Shown here one piece after another: positions 14,801-28,640 of a stretch of DNA of 64,000 nucleotides (positions are counted from its first letter, which is position 1; every line of letters starts with the position of its first letter). The notes under the pieces are model-generated. The model saw only the letters and a program-made list of their open reading frames with translations, searched no databases and had not been told where the DNA came from. The translations under genes and the position numbers were made by a program. The stretch covers positions 340,001-404,000 of the forward strand of contig OY740766.1 in the NCBI GenBank assembly GCA_963513935.1, in the 5' to 3' direction. The DNA is from Aphrophora alni. Taxonomy: Eukaryota; Arthropoda; Insecta; Hemiptera; Aphrophoridae.

Positions 14801-17800
14801 TTTTTCTTTAATTCCAAGAACTCTGACATAATTATGAAAAATAAATATAATAGAAATAAATAAAAACATGACAATTTTGTTGTAAAGCGGAAATATACTT
14901 TTCAGCTACTAAATGCATACGAGATCATTTTACTTGACGTTGACCAATTTCTATTGTCAACGACAAATTCAATAGGTCTTGAACTTTGTGTATTTATTTT
15001 CTGTTGAAGTAAGGGAAGAATTTTAACGAAAGCTTAGTAACGAGATTGGTGTACAGAACTATTACTTGGAGAATTTCTGGATTGTGACAGTCTATTGTTC
15101 AGGCTTCCGATGCGGTAAAGGTAAAGGATAAGATGACAGTTTATATAGGCTACATCAGAATGTTGTAGTGGAATGCTCTGTTTAAGTCCTGGAACTGCGT
15201 CGTAGATAAACCTGTGGAAGTGTGCTGAATGCTCTTTGAACCTGACACAGTAGCTACAATACTGTTGTCACAAAATCAGACATTCCCCATCATTTGTATA
15301 TCTAGAAAACTAATCAATCAACCTCTGTTATCATGGCTCATGTTGGAAAACTAAAACTAGAAACTAAGAAAGTGTAGTATTAGACTAATGGTGTTCATGA
15401 CAACATTTGTTTCCTCTCTGTTTTTGACTGCTCATCCCTGGTCCCCTTTCTCAGTATCTAAACCATGTCGGTGGTTTTCGCAGTTATCATATTCCAGGTT
15501 CATCACTTAATAATGGGATTTGATTCGTTCTCTCAAAACTTCGTGTAGGCCTATTAGTTTCATCCAATTATTCTAAAACGAAAAAACGATACTAAATAAT
15601 ACACCATAGTATTTCTAATTTTCAAAATCCCCGAAAACCGTCAAAAGTTATGTACATTCTTCAATTATATAAAATCTTGGGCTTTTATACTATTTATATT
15701 AATTTATAAAAAGTTTAAAACATTTAAAATAGACAAATGTTATTATAAAGATTTTATTTGTTAACATTAACTGCCTAAAGAAGCCATTCATTTTGCGTTA
15801 GTTATGACCGTTTAAGCAAATTGGTTCCGAATGTATCCATACTTTTGCAAGTTAATTCTTTTTGTTTTGTTAGGTTTTTAGGTTTTGTATCACCAGATAT
15901 AACAAACACCTGAAAACTATTTTCTCTTACAACTATTGTTCAGGAAAAGGATAAAATAAATTAACTTCCAAATAATTACAGTTGTAAGGATTCCATAACA
16001 TATAATAATTCCATTTAGCCCATATTCCTTTATTACTAAAGATTTAATCCTGAGCTACAGCATTACAATTGGAGTTATTATTATTTATTTTTGTTTCTAA
16101 TAATATGGATATTTTTATTCCAAAATGGATATTTCTAATTCCAGTTTTTTATTGTTATATAGCATTTACAATTTTGTTTATTTTTTAGTTTAAATTTTTC
16201 AAGGGGCTTTTTAGATTACGTACAACTTTTTTAAACACGAAGTTGGTTGACTTTTCTCAAAAACTAAGGAACTATAAATACAATTAACTTTGCTCTCATT
16301 CGTCAATTAAAAACAAAACAAAAATGTCAACAGAAAACTTGAAATTTCTTCTTTATCTATTAATGAGAACCTAACTCTTCTAATTTTCCAAATACAGCGA
16401 ATCTGATATTCCTATTATTTTTTGTCTATAACTTCTTGGAAGTGAGTTAAGTAAACAAAAGCTATTCTAAATCCATTACAGTGATACATGCTTGATATTA
16501 AGGAACCACTGTCAATATTTTTGGCAGCTGTGTTTATTAAATAAGGGGTTGAGAGGTTTATCTTTAAAGCAATAATGGATTGTTCATACTGTATTTGTAT
16601 TTGCACAACAGCACAGATAGCTTTTATTTGTTCAAAGGAAACAGCTGGTTTGTGTTTAAGAGGAAGGGAGAGGGTTAGATAATTTATTTCATTGTTATTT
16701 CAAAATCTTAGTGTTAAACATGTTCGTTAAACGACCACAAGAAAAAATTATTATATTTTGGTTTGATACAGTAGCTTGCATAACAAATTTAAAATCACTT
16801 ACTATCTGTCAATGCATTACTTAAAAACACCCTTTTTTAAACATTATTTTCTTTTTTTAATCCCTATATTTTTAATGGTATGAAGTTGCTTTACATCTTC
16901 TTTTTTTAAGACGGAAAATATTGTACTCTAAATTATATCCTCTCCCTAGAAACCACTAGATCAAACGGATATGACGTGGCAAGGATTAAGATAGTTTGCT
17001 GTACCGGAAATACAACAAATTTGAATATTTCACCTCAACACATTACCAAAATTTTAGCAATTAAAAATTTAAATTAAAACTTTAGGGTTTCTCCTTAGGA
17101 ATACATTTTGGTACCAACTTTATTTAATTTAATGCCTTCATATGATAATTGATTACTTGTATGACCATTTTGAAATTGTTTTATACCATTTTGTATTTTG
17201 AAATATACACAAAAATAACATATTTTAATGTAATTTTATATGTCTTCAGAGAGTTTTACAAATATTGTTGTACCTCGATAATAATTACATATAACTATAG
17301 TCACAATAATTATAATACTATTTGTAAATTGCGAATGCAAGCCGCAACATTAGGCGAGGCTATGGAATGTGTCAGCAGTGTTGTTAAGCTTCAATATTTG
17401 AATGGAAGAGATTAGTTGCAGGCCATTTGTTTGCCCGGAAGCCTAAACAATGCCTTCTCTATAGATAAAGCATTGATTTGTCTACATAGTATGATAGTCA
17501 AAACCAACAATACATGGGCGGAGCATGAACATCCCACAACCCCTTGATTGTGATCTCTAATTGATTAATTATTAATAATTTGCACTCTACCAAATTTTAA
17601 ATTTTTGACAATGTTAACATCTCCGTTGTTTTGAAATCCATCTATTTCGACTATTTAATAATTGCTTACAATATGGATATAAAAAAAAATAGTATAGTAG
17701 ATATCATTACAAAGATGATGTCCTCGAAACCGTGTGTAGGTGGGGGGGGGACTTTTTAACTTCAGTGCACACGTAGAATAACAATAAACAAAAATTCAAT

Positions 17801-20800
17801 TGGATTGTAACGAAATTGAGACTAAAGAAATTTTTCATTTACGCAATTTGTATTATTAGTTTATATTTGCATTAGTCTCCAGACTTGGTGATAAAAAAAT
17901 TGGATAATTTTTCATAAAAATAGATAATGCTATTTAGGATACAAATATTTTTTGACACCCCAGTTAAAAATCAATCCATTATAAAAAGGCTAATTTGTTA
18001 TTTCATCTGTACCTATATAAAGTGGAAAGTCCGTTTTTATGTGTGAATGTAAATTGTTACTAAATTAGAGAACGGTGTGACTAGTTTGGATGAAATCTTT
18101 CATGCTTGAAATAGTTTTTTTAGGCAGAGTTAGGGTTATAATAAATTGGAAATTACTTCTTTCATGGAGGGGAGCCCCTACACTCATCTCAGATCTGTAG
18201 AAAAAGTGAGGAATGTGCAGTGCACTTTCGTGAAAGTGTTAAATCTGTAAACCCACTTCTCCGATAGCCTAGAGTTGGTGCTAAATTGTAGGCCAGGTGT
18301 AAATACGGCAAACAAATATTCAAAACATAAAATAATGTAAAAAGTTTATGGTGTCGCCAAAATAGTTCTGACAATGTTTTCTTTCTTTTTAAAATCTTAT
18401 AAAACGCTTTTTATTATTTTTATGATAAGAAAAAATCACTGAATATATAGTATAAAAATGGCAAGTAAGAAAAGGCCTAAAAATATATGGTACAGTATAT
18501 CGTAATATTATCAGCCTGTTACAACCTCCCATAAATCTTTAGATCAAATTTATCTGATTTTCATACATGTTACGTTAAAGTTACTTCTAGCAAAAAAAAA
18601 ACAATAGATAAGGCTCAAAATAAAAATAATACTAAATAAAGTTAAAGACTCTTAAATAGACCAAATCACATTTTCTTCATTTTGGAGATCTTTTTGCAAC
18701 ATTCTATTGTTACCATCGAATTTGCGGAATTGCAGATCTATACGAATGTTAGATCCTACATTATTTGCTAAGAATTTAAAAAAAAAAACACTTCCAAGCT
18801 TCTAAACCCCAACAACGCATCAAGGCCGTTAATCTAGCTTAAAGAGGATTTTTCTGGTTTTTACAGTTCTGTGGATTACACAAAGTGTCTAATTAAGTCT
18901 ATTTACGCTTTCTTTAGTTGTAGGAAACTACTGAAATTATTTTCATGAAGTACATTGAATGATAAGTTTAGCAATCCGAATATCCTAGGCAATTTCAGTA
19001 TTATACAAACCTACGATATGTCCGAAGTAGGTCTACCACATTTCCTTGATGATATAATGGTTTATTAACTCAGAGTTGTGTGTGGTTTTCCTTCCTGATA
19101 GTTGTATCGATTTTCTATCATTTTCCTAGAAATGATTCACAAAACTCAGAAGTACGGTAAAGTTAACATCAAGGTTTATTTATTATTCCGATTAGGTCTT
19201 CATTTGAGTTTTTCCTAAAAATAGGTAGGAGTATTTCTGTTAAATTGTTAGATATTATATAAAAGCAGTGTATTTTATTTTGTTTTATCAAAATTGAAAG
19301 ATATAAAAGTATAAATTACTAACTAGGCTATATAATGTTCGTGTATGTATAAAATCAAATAAATTAACAATCCAATCTCTTTGGGCCCTCAGAGGCTTAC
19401 TTATAATGAATATGGGGTATGTGACAATCCCGAAATAACTTAGCTGTTCTTATCAAATCGGGTTTTAGATCCCATTCTTTTATCTTTCCTATAAGGTCTT
19501 TCTTGTTCAACTGTGTGTCTCTTCTGACCCTGACTCTATTAGGTTATTTGAAGTTTTAGGATCTTTTTTCTTATAACTAGCTTTTCTAGTGTGTTAAAAT
19601 TTGTGAGTAATGAACTGAAGGTTAATAAAGTACGATGTTGGGGGTCACATCACCAGTGAAGTTAGAATTTGTTTATGTTATTGTTGTTTGGTTGATTTGT
19701 TGATTGTATTAAAAGGAAATATTTATTTTCTGTTTTTATAAGATGATAATGAATCCGAAGTGGTTGTTCCTTAAAAAATATCTTCAATTATAATAAGAAA
19801 CATAATATTAGTTTAGTCTAAACGATATTTTCACTTTATTTGCCAATAAAAACATAATGCCTAATAATACTCAAATTAGATTATCAGAAGTAAGTATTAT
19901 TGAGCTCACAGCATTTTGATATTAGGATAAACTTGCGTAAAATGTTTTCCCCATTATAACCAATCTGTTCTAAACAAAATGCAAATATTAATGTAAACAG
20001 TAAGAGCGAAAATCGTAAGGAATTTATTGTTAAAACACTTTATTTGTGTTTTAATATATTTTAGTTGGTAAAGTCGAATATTAAATTTATTGGTAGGTAG
20101 ATATGTTTTTAAATTGAGTAAATCATCTAAAATGAACTTTGGATTTTAAGATTATGTTACTAACAAACATGTACAAGCTATTGTATAACCTGATTCATAA
20201 CAATTTTGGTTAAAGAACTTTATTTGAATAATAAAAAATCATTTTTGAAATATGTCAATGATTTTAATGCTTTTCTATTTATTTCAATATATTACAAATG
20301 AAACATGTATGCCAAAATTTATCAAAATCGAAACATCCATTTGTAATTATTCCTCTAATAGCTATTTCCCAAAAGCATTGTGAAATATGTACAATTATAT
20401 ATGGTAAGTCTTTAGAGTTGTATTGACTATCTAAGAATTAGAGGTTTATTTCAAAACCAATTACAGGAGTGCAGCGAGCAACCACTTTCTAAGAATATTT
20501 CAATCAAGTTCACACCGATAGGGCATGGCAAGTGAATGGCGTAGCAATTATTAAACGTCATTATAAAAAATGGTTAAATTTCCAGGGTGGAAGCTATGAG
20601 TGATGATTTAAAACCAGCCGACGACGAGTGTCAGCTAGCTTATACAATAAAACATCGCTGGGGCAGATTATGTGTTAACTAAGGGAAAAGGAGAGTCAAG
20701 AGATTTGTCGAGAGCTCTTCACATGTTCCGTCTAGCTCTTGTGTCCCTATTATCTTGAACGATGCAAAGCAGTTTTGATATGCAAGACCATTGAAAGAAT

Positions 20801-20815
20801 AACCTGTTTGTTGAC
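11801..20815. other. Non-coding stretch
   Basis: No host exon seen. It contains a copy of the dispersed CGATTTTGATCAAATTT word (12429-12445) and an inverted copy (20312-20330). The block at 20455-20770 has higher GC and no coding frame; it could be regulatory or a decayed element. Confidence 0.45.
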
Positions 20816-21104
20816 TTTGACACTATTTGTCATAAAAATAAAATTAATTGTTTCATCAATTAGTTCTTCTGGAAATAAGAATGAAACTTAAGATAAAGTT
20901 ATCTAAGTAGAGGTAAATATAGAGGAAAGAGTTGTTTCACCTGTTACTTGAGGAAGTGGTTTGACACTATTTGTCATAAAAATAAAATTAATTGTTTCAT
21001 CAATTAGTTCTTCTGGAAATAAGAAAGAAACTTAAGATAAAGTTATCTAAGTAGAGGTAAATATAGAGGAAAGAGTTGTTTCACCTGTTACGTGAGGAAG
21101 TGGT
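20816..21104. repeat. Recent tandem duplication, unit 144 bp
   Basis: Copies at 20816-20959 and 20960-21104 differ at only about two bases (GAATG/GAAAG, TACTTG/TACGTG). Confidence 0.95.
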
Positions 21105-24100
21105 TAACTCGTCATAAATATTAATTCTTTTAAAAAAAATCGTCGAAATCTTATGATGAAGGATTTAACAAAGTTTTTAAGAACTAAATCACACCTTTGT
21201 TAGTTTAATTTATAGATATAGATTGTCTGCTATGTGGTGACTCGTCTTCGTATGGGAGGGGGCACATGATTTAAGCTAGTGTGGTGCTTGAAGTGAAGTA
21301 GGGGGGGGGGGGATACTACAGGAAACTACACAATGTAATCCGAGTATTTTGTTCGTTTCCTCCACCACCTAAATAGTAATGTTCGGCTGAATAAGATCCA
21401 ATGTACACCACATAGCCTATCAACTATACTATAGATCTACCTTAAACAAAACACCTATCATATGATAAATATATAGTTTATAAAATGAGAGAGTGTGAGA
21501 AATTTATTTAGATATTAAAAGTTAAATTATTGAGCTTAATAATTTTTTTTCCAATTATGATCTAATATTTATACTATCACTGACTACTTATCTTGCCAAA
21601 TCGATCTAGCTTATAATCTTGTAGTCGAGAAAAGTGTCAAGTAGGAAAACTTATGAATTCTTTTAATGTGAAAATCTCTAGGTCATCATATAATTTAAAA
21701 AAAAGTAGAAATAGACTACTTAAACAAATTTTTCGAAGATATTTATTGTTGACCTGTTATAGGTTCTGTTAACAATAGACCTAGCTTCTTGTATGTTTTA
21801 ATAAATTCAATAAATAGTTATTGTAAACATAATATGTTTACTGCCCAGTGCGCGAAGTGTCACAACAATATTCATACTATTTTATGCTATTTTATACTAG
21901 AACCAAACACCATCACTCACGTGGAGAAATGATAAAAACTAAATAGTCTATGAGTGCTCTACTCCTTGCAAGGAAATTTGATTTACAATTCATTTGGATC
22001 ACAAAGGTGGAGAACATTATCCTGTACCCACAAATGTTCATAAACTCAGGAATAATACTTACTTTATCCCCCCCCCCTTTCACTAATAGACCTAGATGGT
22101 TGGTTACCCAATTCATTGGAAGCGTAAACGAACAACAATTTTATATTTTACTCTAATTTGTTGATCCATAAGACTTATATTACATATTACAAGAATTCAA
22201 GAGAACACAACAGTCTATTTCTTGTATAAATAAGAAGTTATTTTGAAACTCTAATAGATTTTAATTCGTATAATTTAAAACCATAACAAATATCTCAGTG
22301 AGGAATTTTGTTATTTTTTTGGTAGAAATTGGTAAAAATTGGTTTTTAAACACGCTCCTCGTTTCCAAACAGCTGACTTTGTTTTCCTTTTTTTGCGAGA
22401 AAAGTCCTTACATTGTTTTTCTTTTGATTCGATTGTTGTCATAAAATAAACTGATTATGCTCAAAGTCTCTTTAAAACAAAATCATGAATGAAGGAGTAT
22501 TTCATGAAGTATTTCATGAAGGAGTACGCGCATTTCTTAATCCTAATTGAATTGAAATGTAGGGTAATTTAATCCTGTCCCTAAAAAACTACCTATAATT
22601 GAAATCTAAAATACCATCTTTACTATAAAATGTTCAATGGCAGTACCATTATGTGATATTTCATTAATTGGAAATAATCAGTAAGGATAAACCATCCAAA
22701 CCTATCGTTATATTGTACCTGTCTACAATGGCAGTCTACAGTAATATAAGGAATGATATGTACTCCAGTTATTGTTAAAGCTTGCAAGAAATAATGTTAC
22801 AAATTAAACAGTTATAATTGGAAATAATTTGGAGAAGAAGGAAAGTTATAATGGAATTTAAAGAAAATATGTCGTGTTTCACCTCGATGCGACTTATAGT
22901 GTCAAAATTATGCTTCTATCAGTTGTAAATATCACATTGTAAGCCACCATTTTGATTAGGACTGACTAAATGATATCGGGTTTTACAGTGCTGTTATCTA
23001 AGTTAAATAAAAATAAACAGTTTATTGCAGTAAACTATATATTGCAATTAATATATGTAAAACATAATGTTAACTAAATATCAAATAAGCTACTTTTGTG
23101 ATGTATGTTTTGTTCAAAAAAATTAAAGTGAACTTATTTAATAATATGATATACTCTTCTTGTGCGAAAAATAAAATATACTATAAATAATAAAGATATG
23201 GACAGATTAAAAACAATAATATCTATCCTACATCCTAGCGAAAGCCGTAATATTATTCCAATGTTTAAAATATTATAACAATTAATTCAGTGGCCACCAA
23301 AAGTTTATAATTAGTTCATTTCCTCTCAAATTATAAAATGCTGATTTCTTTTATCACAGGAGGTTATCATTTTCCGGGAGCTATTTTATATTAAGCTGAA
23401 AACTTTGAAGGCTACAATCATTGGCTCACTGTTTCCTATTGGATCCTACTCTATCTGGTATCGGTTATTTTTAGATTATATTTTTCAACCTTTTTCTCTA
23501 AAACTGACCTACGAAGCAGAGGAGAGTTAATTGATGACAACTTATAACAAACAGCCATGTCTAATTTATAATTAATGTCTCAGAACTGTCCCGACCTCTG
23601 AACTGTTTTATCAAACTACTCTACAACACTCTCTCTACTGATTAGTAGATTTATTAATCTTGTGTACAGTCCAGTTCCATTCAAGGATAATTAAAGCAGA
23701 ACCAACGGGCGTCTTCATTATATGATTTAGAGCAAGCCGCCATTTCACGATAAATCTATTAGAGACAAACAAAATCATCTGATATTACAACAAATATTGA
23801 CAGAGTTATCTTCGGAACCTTTGTCCCCCACTTCACTCAATGAAACATATGTTTTTAGATATACAGTTATATCATATACAGTACATTGAAACTTGGTAGA
23901 TCCGTTAATTAACCTCAAACAAACTACTGTAGGCCACATGCCGATTTATATGTTACGCAAACTGAAATTAAATATTCATGAATTTGTGCATTTTTATCAA
24001 ATAATATTAGCTCTATATACTGACGATATATTTTAAGTTACACCTATTTCAATAATACACAGTTCCTATTATCTAATATAATGCCACCATGTTCAATAGC

Positions 24101-24567
24101 TTCTAAATATAATGACTTATTTTGCAATATGTACTTCAAAATAAAAGCATTAAAACATAGTCTGAGCATATTGATGCGTTACATGACAGATGTAGTGCAG
24201 GGAGAGCTTTAAAACAAGTTAGTCTTGGATTACCTATAGCTTCACTAAATAGGCGAATCTTCGTGATATGTGTTTAGCATAGTGATAAGATATTAGATAA
24301 ATGTTCCTTTAAATGCTATTTAATTTAGAATATTATTATCATTCATGTTAAGGTTACAAATTTAGGTCTATTTGTGTTCTATGTTTAAACTACCTAATAT
24401 GTAAACCAAATGATGAATCTTTCCAATTTTAAGCTTCTAGTGTGTACAATAGAAATTCAAGTCTTTAGTTCAAATTCAAAATGGATATATAGTAGATAAA
24501 ATCAAATACGATTTTGTGTGTGTGTTTTTCACGGTGATGTACAATAGTTTTGTTTCCTTTGTTGTAG
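21105..24567. other. Non-coding stretch before the prodomain exon
   Basis: No signal-peptide exon recognised. Poly-G (21301-21312) and poly-C (22071-22077) runs. The region 23340-23760 is somewhat less AT-rich, with no frame. The last 20 bases form the acceptor of the prodomain exon. Confidence 0.5.
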
Positions 24568-25123
24568 ATGGTTTCCTTGGGGATATCGCTTTACCCAACA
24601 TTCGATACGAGTTGGAATATAACTTACAAAAAATGAATAAATCACTTATCGAAGAAATCGAAAAATATAGAAAAGAAGTTTTACACGAAGGTCTACAAGT
24701 AGAAGAGGAAGGATTAATGGGTCTACAAAAGAAAATGATGACTATAAGTTCGAAGAATGGCTCTTACGGTATTCTTAAAGACGGACAAGAAAGAGCAAAA
24801 AACAGAATTCTAATGAAACCGAAGAACAAAACAGAGTCTATAAGTAGGAAGTTAGAAGACCGCTCGTTAATTGAAGAAGGTAATATAAAACACAAAGAAC
24901 CTGGTGTAACCGTAACAAGTCCTTCCGATAATAAAACTAATCCGATACTGACAAACAACACTGCCATATTATATCCTAAAGTACAAAAATCCTCAATAAA
25001 TGTAGGAGATATAGTGAAACATGAAAAAGGTAGAAAAGAACATAGAAGAATCAGGCAGAGAGGAGAACAAAAAGGAGGAAGGAAGAGAAGACGTCAAAGA
25101 GGAAAAAGAAAACACAGAACAGG
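24568..25123 (+). CDS. tld: Tolloid-like exon: prodomain
   Basis: The exon opens after a pyrimidine-rich acceptor ending in TTGTAG and closes at a GTGAGA donor. It starts at codon position 2 and ends after position 2. Its first residues, GFLGDIAL, match the hallmark start of the BMP1/Tolloid prodomain (FLGDIAL). A charged, probably coiled-coil stretch follows (about residues 15-60, rich in E, K and L), then a Ser/Thr/Asn-rich linker with NGS, NKT and NNT glycosylation sequons. The last 30 residues are extremely basic, with several Arg/Lys runs. The prodomain keeps the protease latent and is removed in the secretory pathway. It is longer than in human BMP1; tolkin-type proteins are also long here. 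The ATG further upstream at 24538 lies in the intron and is not the start. Confidence 0.88.
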
Positions 25124-27350
25124 GTGAGAATTTATTTAATATAAAACACATTACAGTCAAAACTAACTTAAAATATTATTTCAAATGCAATAGAAAGTTA
25201 CTTTCTCTAATATCTGGTATTAACGTAATAAATTACACTGTTAAGTTGTTTTTTAAAGTTAATTTTCCCTCTATGCAGTCAAATAAGGTTTCGTTTTTTT
25301 ACACTCTTCGTTCGAAAATTGTATGTTCAGTATCATGTATTGCTGAATACCGGTTTTTAGAAAATGACTAATTGACAACAACGCTAAAAGTTATAGGTTT
25401 CTAATCTGTTTAGTTTGAAACTTCCTAACGAATTCCTTAATCGTGAATTGAGGTATACGGATTTGAATAAATACAAACAATAATCATACGCAAATGGACA
25501 AGAACATTTTTTCCTATCACTTTTAATGTTTACTGTCTAATTAAAGAAAATATTGTAGTGGCATGAAGATCTATATTGAACTATGTAGAGATCCGGTTTT
25601 GAGGTTCAATGAGTTTAAATAAATATTGTTACACAATGTCTCACTATACGATTATCTGAATGTACACCAGTATTAATTTCTGAGATAGCATTGCACATAT
25701 TTTGTTCACAGTTGTCTCCTATTGTTTTTGTAGGCTCCTAATTACGCAAACAAATACAATAATAAATTAATAGGATTTTTCTCAAGCTTTATTTGATTAA
25801 TTTTGCTAAAATATACGGCTACACAAAACATATTCTGATAAAGTAAACTAATATTTCACTAATCAGTAACTGAACAAAATAATTACTAAATTTTCTATAA
25901 AATGTTCGTCGTTATGTCAAATAGCAAGTAAAAAAAAATAGTTCTCAAATAAATAAAATATAATGAAATAGAAAATATTCTATTTCAATATAAAAGTATG
26001 AGTCCCAACGCAAAAAAAAATATTAATAATTCCGAGAGATCAACTATTGTCAAATCTGTTTGTAGACTATGCTTTACGAATCATTAGATGAGTTCTTTAA
26101 TCATGAAAAAGGTTAGTAAATTTCAAATAGCAACGAATTTTCACATTTAAAAGAGGATAAACTACGTCATCTTTCGAAGCCCCACAACAGCTCATTTTGT
26201 GCAACTTTAAAAGTCTACACGTTTCTGTAAAACAAAAATGTGTTATTTAAAAAAAAAAAAAAGTTAAATTCATAACTTCAAAATTAAAGGAAAATCAGCA
26301 ATGCCTTAATTTTAAACAAATTTAGTATGTAAGAAAGATTTTACTTATCGTACTAAACAAAATTCGTCTCATAATTTCAGACGGTTTTTAGTTTGTTTAT
26401 AATATTTAGCTCATTTGGAACACCTTCTGCTCAACGAAAGAAATCTGCGTCTTATCAAGTCATCTGGTTACAAAGAGTTTTCTAAAATTAGTGTCATGTC
26501 TAATAATTATTCAGATTTGGCGTATAAATCTAACCATTTCTCCAATTCACAATGTCGCAAATATCTAAAGTGTTTTACTGCTCTAATTACCAAAGCGTAC
26601 TCGAAACGAGAGTGTAAATAAAAATATCCAATAAATGTAAATGAGAGTGGGTCGGAAGTTCACTGGGACCCAGATGTCGGAATGGAAGATATGTTGCCTA
26701 TTTAAATAGAATATGGCTGTGGTTTAGTAATTTACTGAATTAAAGAAAGAATGGGTTTTACTTTATTCTACATTTTTTTATATTGAATAAGAATTTATCT
26801 TTTCCTTTACTTTTATTATTATTTTTTAGTGCAGTTACTATTATGTAATGCAAAATATTATTGTTAATATAAATATTTGAACACTTTATATTCCCCCTTT
26901 CTGGAGATTTTATTGCACAATTAAAATTTATAAAATTAGTATTTTTAATTTCATACGAAATCAAATTCGTAAAAAAAATAAAATAATAATAACAGGATTT
27001 TGGCATATACAGAGTATAAAGTAAGGTATAAAATTGTTTGACCTTTTATGCTCTTGGTTTAAGTTTCTCAGAAAATGGAAATATTTCGTTTTAGTATAAA
27101 GTATTCCAAAATTTGTATAAAATATATTTTTGTTTAATTTCAAATGTAATTATGTCATTTATTTTGCTGTTTTAAGTTCCTACTTCCGTCATAATTAATT
27201 CATTATAAAATCACAAAATTCAAGGCGCCTTTCGACATCATCTTTGTTAGATTAGTGTACCAAATAAATTTCTTTAGGGTTGCAAATCAATATTTTGAAA
27301 TATTTTATAGGCAATCATATTACTCATTTCTTGTTGAAGATCTGCTTTCC

Positions 27351-27599
27351 TTAACGCTGTTTTAGATACTTCTGTAAAACATCTAAATATTTTTCATCTT
27401 TCCAAGTAGATTTTGGTCTTCCACTACGGCTGCGATCGTGAACATTGCATTCTTGTTCAAATCTCTGTAAACAATAAGCAACTGTTAATTTCACTATCCT
27501 CTCAGCTGTCTCTTTATTAAACAAATATGCTATTTCCTGAAAAGAGTGAGTAAGGTCGCCATAGTCTCTCATCATTATTTCCTCTTCGTTAGGCTCCAT
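27351..27599 (-). pseudogene. Mariner/IS630-type N-terminal HTH fragment
   Basis: An 82-codon frame reads NEEEIMMRDYGD, AYLFNKETAERIVKLTVAY, then RFEQECNVHDRSRSGRPKST. This is the helix-turn-helix plus SGRP hinge (DUF4817-like) that starts many insect mariner-type transposases. Past the stop, traces continue (ADLQQEMSNMIAYKIFQ). The catalytic DDE/D domain is absent. It lies in the first large intron, opposite to the host gene, and is probably a dead remnant. Confidence 0.55.
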
Positions 27600-28447
27600 T
27601 TCGTAACGTATAAATAATACTATGCACTAGTGGAACACTAATAAAAGCTGGTTTTTACAGAGAACATGCAACAAAATAGCTAAATTTGACAATTTAAAAG
27701 AGAGTTTTGTTGTTACCTCGTAACTGTGTCATTAAAGCTCCTTTTCTCTGTATTTATACAAAGAGGAAGGGGTTTAAAATATGACAAAACTCGATGTCAT
27801 TATTATCATCTGAAGATACCATATATTTTAAACTAAAGTTGCGTAGCAGGATGAAAAAGAGATCTTAGTACTTGTACGAAATATTCTTTGGAATTATAAA
27901 CATTTTAGGCATATTTTAAAAACTTTCTTCTTTTACTTTTTTCTTTTACACCATATATATGGATATTTTGTATAGTGAATATTTGCTTTATAATGTCAAC
28001 TTGAAACGGAATGAATCAATCAATACTTGCCTTGAGACAAATATTTAGAGACATTATAAAACAAATTTAATAGTCATTTCTTGCTATTTACTGTACTCTA
28101 TAATTTACCGATTTTCTTAGTTATATTGGGTCTCAAAAAGCAAGTTTATAATTTTTATTATTTTTTTATTTTCTGGTGTATCTCTTAGATGGAGATAATC
28201 TTTTTTTTATTCTATTTTATCCGCCACACGTTTTTCGTTTTAAAGTTTTTTCATAGCTATTAAAATATCAGTTTCACAGATTTCAGGACAATGTGTAAAG
28301 GGTTAGAATCTGTATACTGTAGAGTTAGTTATAAATCTGTATGGGCTACGAGAAATTATGTTATACCATTTGTCCGTTTTAAAAAAAGTTTTGATTATAT
28401 CTTTCTTAGAAGCCGAGAAATCCAACCGTTTCCAAACTTGTTTCTCT

Positions 28448-28640
<193 letters not shown>

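Noticed and set aside
17149..17415. 88-codon + strand frame
   Set aside because: Composition (I, Y, N, F rich) is that of random AT-rich DNA; no domain seen.
25021..25371. 116-codon frame overlapping the end of the prodomain exon
   Set aside because: A different frame from the one that continues the conserved FLGDIAL start, and it runs into the intron.
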